Assembly: GCF_000455345.1 (NCBI RefSeq)
Contig: NZ_HG315691.1
Coordinates: 256,696 to 320,695 of the forward strand
Source of the DNA: Halopiger goleimassiliensis
GTDB taxonomy: Archaea; Halobacteriota; Halobacteria; Halobacteriales; Natrialbaceae
Direction of reading: 5' to 3'
DNA length: 64,000 nt
Below the pieces are notes generated by a model that saw only the letters and a program-made list of their open reading frames with translations, was not told the origin of the DNA and searched no databases. The first letter of the stretch is position 1; the number at the start of each line of letters is the position of its first letter. This document shows positions 31,995-41,537 of this stretch, in pieces. A program made the position numbers and the translations under genes.

Positions 31995-33205
31995 GCGAGG
32001 ACGATCAGGGATCGGTGGCCGACAGGAGAACCTTCACGGCCGAACTGGATGCGTATTGGCAGTGGCAGGAATCGAGAAGTGGCGAGATACCACCTGCAGA
32101 GGGACCGATTACGGTGTCGCTCTCGGCAGTCGAGTTCGAACACCTCGACGATACACAACGGCGCGAACTCGAGGAACGCGGGTATCAGTCCCTCGAGGAC
32201 GTCCACGAAGCCCGCACGGAGGATCTCGTGCGGATCGAGGCGTTCGACGAGGAGGACGTCGAGCGACTCAAAGCGGAAATCGAAACGGAGTACACCCGAC
32301 GCTTGTGGGAAGAAACGTTCGATCGGTCCCACGAGTTAGAGCAGACGGCGCTTGCGAAAGAGTCCGCCGAGTCGGAGCCGAACGTCGGTCCATCGAAGAT
32401 CGACGACGTCGACTTCGAGAGCCTCGACTACAAGCAACTGTACGAACTCTGGATGAGCGGGTACCGGACGGTCGAGGATCTCCACGACGCCCCACGTGAG
32501 GAACTCGCACAGCGCGATCAGCTCGACGAGGAGGATATCGACCGACTCAAAGAAGAAGCCACGGTACGCTACGCGCAGCACCGCTTTGGCGGCGACGAGG
32601 AGGTGGCCATGGATCGATACCGGGAGTGGTGTGCGTCCCAACTTCGCGAGGAACTCGTCCTGGCGGACCTCCGGTCTACGGACGATCTCCGGGCGACGAT
32701 CACGGATCTGGAACTGAAACAGGGGGACGTCGTGGTCACGTACCGATACGAACACGGCGAGTACGGCGTGGAAATCGAGGGAAGCGACCGTTTTCCAGTC
32801 CCGGACGTCGAGTCTCCGGAGTACGATATCGTTCGCCTCTGTGAGGAGGTGCACGTCCCACTGGCGAACGCACACGAGGATTTGATCGGGCGCTCCGTGC
32901 CGATTCACTGGGAGGACGACGAATGGCGGATTCGGGTGCCGAACGACGGCGCGAACGACTCCGGCGCTCTCTCGAACCTGTCCGACATTGGGATATTCGC
33001 CCTGAGCGGAGTCGTCTTTCCTCTCGTCGCCCCGCTCCTGTTCGTCTACCTCTGGCCGCGCTACGGGATTGGCAGGGCCATCGCCGGAACGATTGGTGGA
33101 ATACTCGTCTGGATCGGTGTCGCTCTCGGGGTTTCACTCGCCATCGGGTTCGATCGCTGGATGGTGTTTGCAGTGACGGTCGACGGCTCCTGGGTGGTTC
33201 CATGA
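31991..33205 (+). CDS. Membrane-cluster paralog C with tandem helix-hairpin-helix-like repeats
   Basis: This is a 404-residue protein. Residues 36-95 and 133-190 are two related repeats ('LDDTQRRELEERGYQSLEDVHEARTEDLVRIEAFDEEDVERLK' and 'LDYKQLYELWMSGYRTVEDLHDAPREELAQRDQLDEEDIDRLK'), resembling HhH/alpha-CTD-like modules that bind DNA or protein. Residues about 205-315 are the family soluble domain. Two membrane helices follow (FALSGVVFPLVAPLLFVYLW and IGGILVWIGVALGVSLAI). It extends the family with an extra cytosolic N-terminal module. Function unknown. Confidence 0.65.
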   Translation: MSEDDQGSVADRRTFTAELDAYWQWQESRSGEIPPAEGPITVSLSAVEFEHLDDTQRRELEERGYQSLEDVHEARTEDLVRIEAFDEEDVERLKAEIETEYTRRLWEETFDRSHELEQTALAKESAESEPNVGPSKIDDVDFESLDYKQLYELWMSGYRTVEDLHDAPREELAQRDQLDEEDIDRLKEEATVRYAQHRFGGDEEVAMDRYREWCASQLREELVLADLRSTDDLRATITDLELKQGDVVVTYRYEHGEYGVEIEGSDRFPVPDVESPEYDIVRLCEEVHVPLANAHEDLIGRSVPIHWEDDEWRIRVPNDGANDSGALSNLSDIGIFALSGVVFPLVAPLLFVYLWPRYGIGRAIAGTIGGILVWIGVALGVSLAIGFDRWMVFAVTVDGSWVVP

Positions 33206-33344
33206 GACGAGAGCGGTTCGTTCCGTTCCGACCGACTGTGTTCGTCGCTACTGCAGGGCAGTTCAGTCGGTTCGGCCACGATTCGACGACAGCAGCAACT
33301 GCTCGCGTACCACTGGAACCGCATCCCGCTGGAGGGATCACGGT

Positions 33345-33956
33345 ATGACCGACCTCGAAGAACAACTCGAGCAGGCCTCCGTACGGAGCTACGATCGGGT
33401 GACTGCCACGATTACGGACGTCGAATTCGATCCGGTTCAGGGGGACGTTCTCGTACACTACCTGATCGGTACTGGCGAGGGGGACCTAATCGAGAGCATC
33501 GACCGGTTCCCCGTCCCAGAAACGAACGACGAAAGGGAGGGATTCGTCACGCTCTGTCGTGAGGCCGGGGTTTCGCTCGCGGACGCACAGACGGAACTCG
33601 TCGACGAAGTCGTAGACGTCGCCAGTGAGAACGACGAGTGGTATCTCGCTGCGAATCCGAACGCACCGACGAACGACTCGACGGAGACTGCCACGACGGT
33701 TCGCGGTCGACTCAAGCGCTGGGGCGAGACGACTGAACCAATCGTGTACGCCCTCGTGATAAGCATCGTCCTCGTCTATCCACTGTTCGCGCCGGTCGTG
33801 GGCTGGTGGGTTTTCAGTCACGAGTACGGCGGGACCGGTGACCTCTTCCGGGCCGTGTTCTGGGCCGTCGTCGGAGGAGTGTTTGCCGGCGTGTTCCTCT
33901 GGCTCGTCGGGTTCACGACCCTCCGATGGATCGTCGGGCTGCTGCTCGGTTCGTAA
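33345..33956 (+). CDS. Membrane-cluster paralog D (unrecognised family)
   Basis: This is a 203-residue protein. The soluble domain is the family type: 'YDRVTATITDVEFDPVQGDVLVHYLI', 'LIESIDRFPVPETNDEREGFVTLCREAGVSLADAQTELVDEVV', 'EWYLAANP'. Two C-terminal membrane helices follow (about 130-152 'YALVISIVLVYPLFAPVVGWW' and 170-200 'AVFWAVVGGVFAGVFLWLVGF'). Fourth member of the cluster. Spacing to paralog C is 139 bp. Confidence 0.7.
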   Translation: MTDLEEQLEQASVRSYDRVTATITDVEFDPVQGDVLVHYLIGTGEGDLIESIDRFPVPETNDEREGFVTLCREAGVSLADAQTELVDEVVDVASENDEWYLAANPNAPTNDSTETATTVRGRLKRWGETTEPIVYALVISIVLVYPLFAPVVGWWVFSHEYGGTGDLFRAVFWAVVGGVFAGVFLWLVGFTTLRWIVGLLLGS

Positions 33957-34243
33957 CCCTCGGACCGTCGGCCGTCTCGAGATGGGATTGGACGACCCCA
34001 CTGGCGAGCTACGTTGTGCGCGAAGTCGGCGTCGGTTCGGCCGACTGCTCTCGGTGATCGTGCTGGTAACGGTGATCACGCTCCTGGCGAGGGAACCGTG
34101 ACGGCGCGGTGAAGAGGTCGTGGCAGTGATCGAACGTGGGGCCAAATGGTCGGGACGACAACACTCCCCGCTGGCGACCAAAATCGTCGGCAACTGGCAC
34201 CTGAGCGGCCAACGGTTTTCGGAGTGCACACGGGACTCCGAGC

Positions 34244-35104
34244 GTGAGCAGCAATTCGACTACCAACGAGAGTGAGACGTTCGAGATCGGCGAGCGAACA
34301 GTCCACCGGCTTGGGTTCGGAGCGATGCGCCTCTGCGGCGAGGAGATCGTCGGCCCGCCGGCGGACGAGCAGACCGCCCACGAGACCCTCCAGCACGCGG
34401 TCGACTGCGGCGTCGACTTCATCGACACGGCCGACTCCTACGGCCCGGGCGTGAGCGAACGGCTGATCGGCGAGTCGATCGGCGATCCGGACGACGTCCT
34501 GGTCGCGAGCAAGGCCGGTCTCCTGCGGAACCGCGAAGGCGACTGGCTCCCTCACGGCGACCCGGACTACGTCCGGAATCAGGTGCTGGCCTCGAGGGAT
34601 CGGCTCCGGACGGAGACGATCGACCTCTACCAGTTCCACCGTCCCGACCCGGACACGCCGTACGCGGATTCGGTGGCGGCGTTCGCGGAACTCGAGGACG
34701 ACGGGCTGGTCAGCGCGGTCGGGGTGAGCAACGTCTCGGTCGACCAGCTCGAGACGGCCCGGGAACAGGTCGACGTCGCGACGGTCCAGAACCGGTACAA
34801 CGTGGCCGACCGGTCGAACGCGGACGTCCTCGAGGCCTGCGAGGAGGCAGGAATTGGCTTCATCCCCTGGGCACCGATCGACGCCGACGACCTCGAGACC
34901 CACGGCGACCTGCTGGACGAGATCGCCGACGACCACGACGCGACGCGCCGGCAGGTCGCGCTGGCGTGGCTGCTCGAGCGGTCGCCGGTGATGCTTCCGA
35001 TCCCCGGGACCTCCGATCCCGACCACCTCGAGTCGAACGTCGCCGCCTCGCAGGTGTCGCTGTCCGACGCGGAGGTCGATCGGATAACCGAGGCGGGACG
35101 CTGA
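34244..35104 (+). CDS. Aldo/keto reductase
   Basis: This is a 286-residue TIM barrel (NAD(P)H-dependent oxidoreductase). Catalytic tetrad candidates are D in 'DFIDTADSYGPG', Y of that motif, K in 'VASKAGLL', and H in 'YQFHRPDP'. 'GVSNVSVDQLETAREQVDVATVQNRYNV' and 'PIPGTSDPDHLESNVAA' are typical of the family's cofactor pocket. GTG start is used. Substrate unknown; the shape is that of aryl-alcohol/YghZ-type AKRs. Likely a host gene past the island. Confidence 0.9.
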   Translation: MSSNSTTNESETFEIGERTVHRLGFGAMRLCGEEIVGPPADEQTAHETLQHAVDCGVDFIDTADSYGPGVSERLIGESIGDPDDVLVASKAGLLRNREGDWLPHGDPDYVRNQVLASRDRLRTETIDLYQFHRPDPDTPYADSVAAFAELEDDGLVSAVGVSNVSVDQLETAREQVDVATVQNRYNVADRSNADVLEACEEAGIGFIPWAPIDADDLETHGDLLDEIADDHDATRRQVALAWLLERSPVMLPIPGTSDPDHLESNVAASQVSLSDAEVDRITEAGR

Positions 35105-35338
35105 TCTCTACCTCGAGGGAGACCGTCGTCGATGCTTCCCCGGGAAGGATCGGACGGGCGGTCGGCTCTGCCGACTGCCTCTACCGTCGCGGCTTCACCG
35201 AACGCGCGTCAGCACCTTTCAACCCGTATCGGCTGCTCGGGCGGCCACCGGTGGATGGGAATGAAAGGGGCAGGGGCTTTCGTTGTGTTCACACCGTTAG
35301 CCGTGATCGAGAGATCGAGATATCGCTACATTCGTCGT

Positions 35339-36664
35339 TCATCCCTCCATGTGCGAGGCGATCCGGTAGGAGACGTCGGTGAGATAGACCGAACCCCAGA
35401 CCGCGACGACGACGGCACCCACGAGGTCGTAGAAGAGGTCGCCGATCGTGTCGCCGATACCGTGCTGGGCGAGGACGACCTCGTAGCCGAACTGTTGGGC
35501 GAAGAGTCCGAGGGCGAACTCCATGAGTTCCCAGACGACGCCGAACGCGAGCACGAACACGAGGATGAAGACGAACAGCATCTTCGGCGGGAGGTAGATC
35601 TCGTCGGTGTGGAGGTCGATCGCCCGGACGACCGCGTAGCCCGCGGCGGCGACGATCGAGGCGGACATGGCGTGGGTGAGGCTGTCCCAGGGGCCGAGGA
35701 GGTCGTACAGCCACGCGGACCCGATCGCGTGGAGGAAGACCGCACCCGTGATCCAGCAGACGAGTTCGGGTTCCAGCGGCAGGCGGAAGTCGCGCTCGAG
35801 AAAGCCGGGAACGAACGTCACGCCGAGCGCGATCCCCGCGTTGGCGATCGTCGGGACGTCACGCGCGAAGAGCCCGTAGACGAACACGAGCGCCAACGCG
35901 ACCTGGAGCGCCCTCGAGAGGCGTCTGACGGTGCGTTCGGGGACGTCGAGCAGGCCACGGACCAGCGAGGGGGTGCTCTCGGCGAGGTCCTCGGGTGCCT
36001 CGGAATCGTCGGTCGTTTCGTCGCCGTCCACCGGGGGAGTATCTGTAGTCTCGGCGTCGTCGGTCGATCCGGGTCTCGTGATCGTCGCGCCGTCCATCAC
36101 GAACCGGTCGAAGACGAGGCCGGCGAGGAATCCCGCCACCGCAGCGTAGACGAAATCCATCATCATGGCGTGGTTCGCCGCGTCCTCCGAGCGGCCGGTG
36201 ACGATGTAGGAACTCTCGAGCAGTACGTCGGAGAGCCACAGGGCGACGTTCCACACGGCGGCGACCGCGAGGGTCGTCATCACGACGAGGACGATGGCGA
36301 ACGCGTGGGTCATCCGGACCGCCGTGAACTGGTGGATCTCGACGACCGCGACGAGCGCGACGGCCGCGACGGCGACGTAGACCGCGACGTCCGTGATCAC
36401 GGTCTCCCCGAACATCGTCGCGTCGACGACCGGCAGTGCGACGAGCGCCAGCAGTTCCCAGGACGGCACCGCGAACGGATCGCGACGTGCGGCGGCCGGG
36501 AGGAGGACGATCAGAACGGCCACGGCCGTGAAGACGAACCACCGGTAGGACGCCTCGAGTGCGTGAACGGCGGCGAACGCGAAGAGGGCAACCACGACGA
36601 ACCACCCGAGGGCCGCGTTGCGACGGGATGCATCGCCCGGGTCGTGGGAACCATCCACTTCCAT
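35339..36664 (-). CDS. Polytopic membrane protein, C-terminal YjdF/DUF2238-like
   Basis: This is 441 residues from ATG 36664 (MEVDGSHD). It has about ten membrane helices, starting with 'WFVVVALFAFAAVHALEA'. A cytosolic acidic linker (DDAETTDTPPVDGDETTDDSEAPED) divides two halves. The C-terminal half with 'WDSLTHAMSAS', 'FGVVWELMEFALG' and 'GIGDTIGDLFYDLVGAVVV' resembles DUF2238/YjdF membrane proteins. Role unknown. The upstream longer frame lacks coding character. Confidence 0.7.
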   Translation of the reverse strand: MEVDGSHDPGDASRRNAALGWFVVVALFAFAAVHALEASYRWFVFTAVAVLIVLLPAAARRDPFAVPSWELLALVALPVVDATMFGETVITDVAVYVAVAAVALVAVVEIHQFTAVRMTHAFAIVLVVMTTLAVAAVWNVALWLSDVLLESSYIVTGRSEDAANHAMMMDFVYAAVAGFLAGLVFDRFVMDGATITRPGSTDDAETTDTPPVDGDETTDDSEAPEDLAESTPSLVRGLLDVPERTVRRLSRALQVALALVFVYGLFARDVPTIANAGIALGVTFVPGFLERDFRLPLEPELVCWITGAVFLHAIGSAWLYDLLGPWDSLTHAMSASIVAAAGYAVVRAIDLHTDEIYLPPKMLFVFILVFVLAFGVVWELMEFALGLFAQQFGYEVVLAQHGIGDTIGDLFYDLVGAVVVAVWGSVYLTDVSYRIASHMEG

Positions 36665-37195
36665 AGCCACGTCTCCGTGACGGAGCGGGATAACACGGGG
36701 ACCGGAAATGTGCTGGTCGGGGTCGAGGCCGGCGTCGAACGGTGCCGCGAGATCAGCGCCGATCACAGGACGAGAATCGGTGACGCGCCCCACCAACCTC
36801 AGCATCTCAGAACGGAATCGTACCCCGCCCCAACCTAGACGAATACGTAGTTATTCCGGATTCAAATACACAGTTTGGAACCAAATAGCGTATTTCATCC
36901 GCCAACCACCGACACAGACGGGAAGACGGATATAAATAACACCTATTAGTTATTTTCACTAATTGTAGCTACTGATACGTTCACAGTACCGTTCAAAATA
37001 CGGAGTTACAGCACACCTAACTTCCGAAAGTAGCGTTTTATAGAGATGTCGTCATTCCTCGAATCATACAGCAGTCACTAAGTTGATTTTTCCAAATCGT
37101 CCGTGGGATGAGTCAAACGATAGCTGACTGAATTACCAGTAGTGTATACTTATGTGAATTACCAGAGCGGGTTCATCCACCCCATCCGGGGTGTC
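36665..37195. promoter_or_regulatory. AT-rich upstream region of the subtilase gene
   Basis: No gene is seen in about 530 bp. A TATA element TATACTTATG lies at 37145-37154, flanked by two identical GAATTACCAG sites (37130-37139 and 37156-37165, start spacing 26 bp). The remaining upstream part is AT-rich without other recognisable signals. The repeats around the TATA box suggest regulator binding over the promoter. Confidence 0.5.
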
Positions 37196-40100
37196 ATGAG
37201 AGACATGAGAGAACTACGATCGAAGTCACTCGCTATCGTTCTCGCGGTAGTTATGGCAATGTCGATGGTGAGCATGGGTGTAGCCGCCCAGGGCTCGACA
37301 TCGACGGCGAGCGTATCGACCATCGATTCCCCCGAAATCGATTCATCACTGGAAGAGAAGGCCGACGAAGAAGAGTTCGTACGCGCAATCGTACGCTTCG
37401 AGCGGATCGACACGGATCGGCTGGCGACGGCCGACCGTGACCAGGCCGTAGAGTCGCTCCAGACGCACGCGGAGACGACGCAGGATCGATTCCTCGCCTG
37501 GGCCGAAAACGAAGACGCCGTCTCGGTCCAGAACACGTTCTGGATCGCCAACGCGGTGTCGGTCGACATCCGGACCGACGATATCGATCTCGAGCAGGTG
37601 GCCGATCACCCGGGCGTCGTCCAGGTACACGAGAGCTACGAGTACGAAATCGACGAGCCCGAGCGGGACGTCGAACCGTCCAACGAAGAGAACGTCACGT
37701 ACGGACTCGATCTCCACAACGTGACCGAGGTCCACGACATGGGCATCACCGGCGAGGGCGCGACGGTCGCAAGCCTGGATTCGGGGATCGACGACGAACA
37801 CCCCGACTGGGAGGATCGCGTGACCGACGAGAAGTTCCAGACGTGGAACGAAGACGGTGAGCCGATCGACAGCGAACCCTCCGACTCGAGCGGTCACGGG
37901 ACGCACGTGGCCGGCACGATCGCCGGACCGGAAGATCCCGACGGTGACGTGCCCCAGTACGGCGTCGCCCCCGACGCGGACGTCTACCACGGACAGGTGA
38001 TCCCCGGCGGCGGCGGATCGTTCGAACAGATCGCCGCCGGAATGGAGTGGGCCGTCGAAGAAGTCGAAGCCGACGTGATGGGACTGAGCCTCGGCGGCGG
38101 ACTCGGTGAGGACGCGTTGATCGAACCGACCGAGAACGCGTACGAGGCCGGCACCATCGTCTCGGCGTCGAACGGGAACTACGACGCGAGCGTCCCCGGG
38201 TACTACTACTCCTCGTTCGCGAGCCAGGCGGTCGACGAAGACCTCAACCCCGCCGAGTTCGCGGTCTACGACGAGATCGACCCCGAGGAGACGTGGGGCG
38301 ACGAGGCCCCCGAGTGGTGGCCCGACGAGTACCTGACCCCCGATGCCTCCGCGGCAGGGGTGAGCGTCCTCAGTTCCTACGACGGCGACTACGAGTACCT
38401 CTCCGGAACGTCGATGTCCCAGCCCCACCAGGCCGGCACCTTCGCGCTGATGGCGTCGGCGATGGGTGACACCGACAACGAACTCTTCCAGGATATCGTC
38501 GAGGAGACCGCCTGGGAGGTCAGCGACGAGGACATCTACGGTTCGGGTATCATCGACACCGCAGCGGCCGTCCAGCAGGTCGCTCACGACCAGGAGATCG
38601 CCGGAACCGTCTTCGCCGCCGACGGCGAGGGCCTCGCAGATGCGACCGTCGAAGTCGAGGAAACCGGCTTCAGCGCGTCGACCGACGACAACGGCACCTA
38701 CGAACTCCTCCACGAGGAGGGGACCTGGACCGTGACTGCCGACGGGTTCGGTCACGAAGCGATGACCGAAACCGTCGAACTGAACGAGAACGAAACCGCC
38801 GAACAGGACTTCGAACTCGAGGCTGCGCTCGACCTCGAGATGCTCGCGGACCAGCCCGACGCGATCGAGGCCGGTGACGAATTCACCGTTACGGTCAAAC
38901 CCGCACACGCCGACACCGTGACCGTCGAGGAGGTCGCGGGCTACGACGGCGACCTGACGCTGTACGTCGACGGCGAGGAAGCCGCGTTCGGCGAACCCGT
39001 GTCGCTCGACCTCGACGACTGGTCCGACGAAGTCGACGTGACCGTCGAAACCGAGGCCGACGTGCCCGGGATGATCGAACTCGAACACACGTTCGAGGGC
39101 GCTGGCGACGAACTCACCGTCACGACCGGTCCGACCGAAGCCTTCGAGGAGTTCGTCGAAATCGCGGTCATCGACGACACCGAAGGATACGGTGACGACT
39201 GGGCCGACACGCTGAACGACGAGTTCGCGCCGATGTACGCCGTCGAACACGTCGACTCCAGCGAGGCGCTGGAGGACGTCGACGCCTACGACTCGTACTT
39301 CGTCCACAGTCTCGACGACGACGTCGTCGACGACTGGTTCGAGGCGACCGACGACGTCGGCACCGTTTACACGTCACAGAACCTCGGTCCGGACTCGCTC
39401 GACGACCGCTCCGAGGCGATCGACGATCCGGACGACGTCACTCGGACCACGGGACTGACGACCTGGCACGTCGAGGAGGCACACCCCATCTTCGACGGCG
39501 TCGCCGAACCGGGTGACGAAGTGACCGTCCACACGGACACCTGGGAAGACGGTGCCTCGTTCACCGCCACCGACGCCATGGTCGTCGCGACGCAGGACGA
39601 CGGTGACAACGGCGTCGCCGTCGACTACGACCGCAACGACGTGCTCCTGACGGCGGTCGGCTACGGCTGGGTCGAACCCGGCGACCACACCGACGACAGC
39701 CTCGACGTCCTCACGAACGCCATCGACTACTTCACCGAGGAGCAGGAACCCGACGTCGACGCGACGATGGCTATCGAGGACCAGAACGTGTCCTCGGACT
39801 TCCCCGAAGCCGTCACCACGCTGTCCGCGGAGTCCGACGACCACGAGGTGGCCGGCTTCCAGGCGTTCATCGACTTCGATCCGGACGACGTCACGATCGA
39901 CGGCGTCTACGAACAGGACATCGGCATGGAGTACGAACTGGACAACGAAGAGGGCACGCTGTCCATCGCTGGCGCGGACGCCAACGGCCACGACGATCCC
40001 GACCTCGCACAGATCGCGTTCAACGCGTCCGGTCTCGACGATGGCGAAACGACGTCCCTCTCGCTCGACGACGAAAGCAACGTCAACGACGAGATGGGGA

Positions 40101-40393
40101 TGCAACTCGAGACCTACCAGAAGGACGGCGAGATCCACCACCACTGGCAGAAACTCGGCGACGTCCTCGGCGATGGCGAGATCCACTCCGGTGACGCCGT
40201 CGTCGTGCAGGCGTACCTCGCCGGCCACGACATCCCGGTCGAGCCCGAGAAGGTCGAAACCTACGGTGACGTCACCCAGGACGGAGTGGTCACGTCCGCC
40301 GACGTGACTGGCATCCTGCAGTACGTTACCGAACCCGACCACCCCGGGTTCGAACCCAAAGAAGAGGCAGGATCGGAGGCACTAGCAGGCTAA
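37196..40393 (+). CDS. Secreted subtilisin-like protease with cohesin and dockerin modules
   Basis: This is about 1065 residues from ATG 37196 (37205 also possible), beginning with a Sec-type signal peptide. An I9-type propeptide (FVRAIVRFERIDTDRL) comes first. Peptidase S8 follows, with D195 in SLDSGIDDEHP, H234 in SSGHGTHVAGT and S406 in LSGTSMSQPH. After it come a carboxypeptidase-regulatory-like domain, a beta domain, a GATase-like 'AVIDDTEGYGDDWADTL' region, a cohesin-like domain (VDATMAIEDQNVS..HDDPDLAQIAF) and a dockerin (GDVLGDGEIHSGDAVVVQAYL...GDVTQDGVVTSADVTGILQYV). The dockerin could dock to the cohesin protein encoded next. An extracellular degradative or maturation protease. Confidence 0.85.
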   Translation: MRDMRELRSKSLAIVLAVVMAMSMVSMGVAAQGSTSTASVSTIDSPEIDSSLEEKADEEEFVRAIVRFERIDTDRLATADRDQAVESLQTHAETTQDRFLAWAENEDAVSVQNTFWIANAVSVDIRTDDIDLEQVADHPGVVQVHESYEYEIDEPERDVEPSNEENVTYGLDLHNVTEVHDMGITGEGATVASLDSGIDDEHPDWEDRVTDEKFQTWNEDGEPIDSEPSDSSGHGTHVAGTIAGPEDPDGDVPQYGVAPDADVYHGQVIPGGGGSFEQIAAGMEWAVEEVEADVMGLSLGGGLGEDALIEPTENAYEAGTIVSASNGNYDASVPGYYYSSFASQAVDEDLNPAEFAVYDEIDPEETWGDEAPEWWPDEYLTPDASAAGVSVLSSYDGDYEYLSGTSMSQPHQAGTFALMASAMGDTDNELFQDIVEETAWEVSDEDIYGSGIIDTAAAVQQVAHDQEIAGTVFAADGEGLADATVEVEETGFSASTDDNGTYELLHEEGTWTVTADGFGHEAMTETVELNENETAEQDFELEAALDLEMLADQPDAIEAGDEFTVTVKPAHADTVTVEEVAGYDGDLTLYVDGEEAAFGEPVSLDLDDWSDEVDVTVETEADVPGMIELEHTFEGAGDELTVTTGPTEAFEEFVEIAVIDDTEGYGDDWADTLNDEFAPMYAVEHVDSSEALEDVDAYDSYFVHSLDDDVVDDWFEATDDVGTVYTSQNLGPDSLDDRSEAIDDPDDVTRTTGLTTWHVEEAHPIFDGVAEPGDEVTVHTDTWEDGASFTATDAMVVATQDDGDNGVAVDYDRNDVLLTAVGYGWVEPGDHTDDSLDVLTNAIDYFTEEQEPDVDATMAIEDQNVSSDFPEAVTTLSAESDDHEVAGFQAFIDFDPDDVTIDGVYEQDIGMEYELDNEEGTLSIAGADANGHDDPDLAQIAFNASGLDDGETTSLSLDDESNVNDEMGMQLETYQKDGEIHHHWQKLGDVLGDGEIHSGDAVVVQAYLAGHDIPVEPEKVETYGDVTQDGVVTSADVTGILQYVTEPDHPGFEPKEEAGSEALAG

Positions 40394-40584
40394 GCCACGG
40401 TAGCAGTCACTGACCCACGGCGGCAGAACGAACCGCTGCCGTCAATCGTTACGAGCGAGTTATATTTCCGCTCGCTCTCGAAAACAGCCGCCACGCAGTG
40501 CGGTTGTTATCTATTTTATCGGCGTATCAATTATCGTATTCATCAATGGAAATTTTTATTGGTTGTGGTGTGTTGGTAGTAGCC

Positions 40585-41292
40585 ATGGCAGTCTCGATCA
40601 CAGGATCACGGATAGTCGCCGCCCTGGTCGCCCTCCTCGTAGTGCCCGCGCTCGTGTCGCCAGTTGCGGCCGCCGGAACGGGAGCCACGTTCGCGCAAGC
40701 GGACACCCAACAGCAAACGGACTTCCAACTCGAGTTGCGGGCCGAAGCCGACGCGCCGGAGGGGACGGCACAGGTGTCGCTCCTCGCAACGGGTGAGAAC
40801 GTTGCCGGCTACGAGGCGAACGTCTCCTTCGATCCGTCCGTCGTGCAGTTCGCGAACGCGTCGGGGGAGGACCTACCCGATCCAGTCACGAACTCCGATG
40901 CCGAAGACGGCTGGGTGTATCTCACCAGTTCACACCAGGACGGCCACGACGATCCCACGCTGGCGGTCCTCGAGTTCGACGTCGTCGGCGAGGCAGACGA
41001 CGAAGCCGAGCTGCGGTTCATCGAGGAAGATACGCTCGTCAACACCGAGGCGTTGACCGTCTACGAAGCCGACGATGGCGACGTTGGAACGGAAGCGACC
41101 ACGCTCGAGATCACGGAGGCCGGCGTCGAAGCACAAGGGGCGACGGCTGCAGGCGACGGGAACGACGCCGATGACGACGGACTCTCGATGCTCACCGTCG
41201 CGTTGGCTACGTTCGCTGCAGGCGTCGTCCTCACTGGAGTGATCGCCGGGACATTCGTCTACGGAAAACGTCGTGGAAAACGCTCCCGGTGA
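40585..41292 (+). CDS. Membrane-anchored cohesin-domain protein
   Basis: This is 235 residues from ATG 40585, chosen because an AT-rich TATA-like TTTTTATT ends about 25 nt upstream and a clean signal peptide begins there. A cohesin-like domain (about residues 45-165: 'EGTAQVSLLATGENVAGYEANVSFDPSVVQF', 'HDDPTLAVLEFDVVGEADD') is followed by an Ala/Asp linker. One C-terminal membrane helix (LATFAAGVVLTGVIAGTFVYG) and the basic tail KRRGKRSR complete it. The protein is displayed on the surface, with the cohesin facing out. It sits directly after a protease with a dockerin, so it is the likely anchor partner. Confidence 0.8.
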   Translation: MAVSITGSRIVAALVALLVVPALVSPVAAAGTGATFAQADTQQQTDFQLELRAEADAPEGTAQVSLLATGENVAGYEANVSFDPSVVQFANASGEDLPDPVTNSDAEDGWVYLTSSHQDGHDDPTLAVLEFDVVGEADDEAELRFIEEDTLVNTEALTVYEADDGDVGTEATTLEITEAGVEAQGATAAGDGNDADDDGLSMLTVALATFAAGVVLTGVIAGTFVYGKRRGKRSR

Positions 41293-41537
41293 CTGTCCGC
41301 CCCCTGACCGATGTACCGAATCGCGATGGAACGAGGAAATCCTCGTGGAAACCGCTATCCGAATCGGAGACGGCGTCGCCGGCTACCACCGTTCGACACA
41401 CAGCACGCGAATAAATTCGCAAAGACGAGTTCCCGAACGATATTCGAACAGGGATAAAAAGAGGAAAATAAATGGTCGATCAAAAGAATAATGTTCCAAT
41501 ATTTAGTTAGATGGTATACTGATATTGATTACTATAT

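Noticed and set aside
33202-33348. 47-aa ORF overlapping the stop of paralog C
   Set aside because: ATGA overlap is suggestive, but the product (RRERFVPFRPTVFVATAG...) has no acidic character or motif.
35132-36838. 568-aa plus-strand ORF opposite the membrane protein
   Set aside because: Shadow; highly charged without hydrophobic core, while the minus strand encodes membrane helices.
37346-39307. 653-aa minus-strand ORF inside the subtilase
   Set aside because: Antisense of a gene with intact catalytic triad; GC-rich frames stay open by chance.
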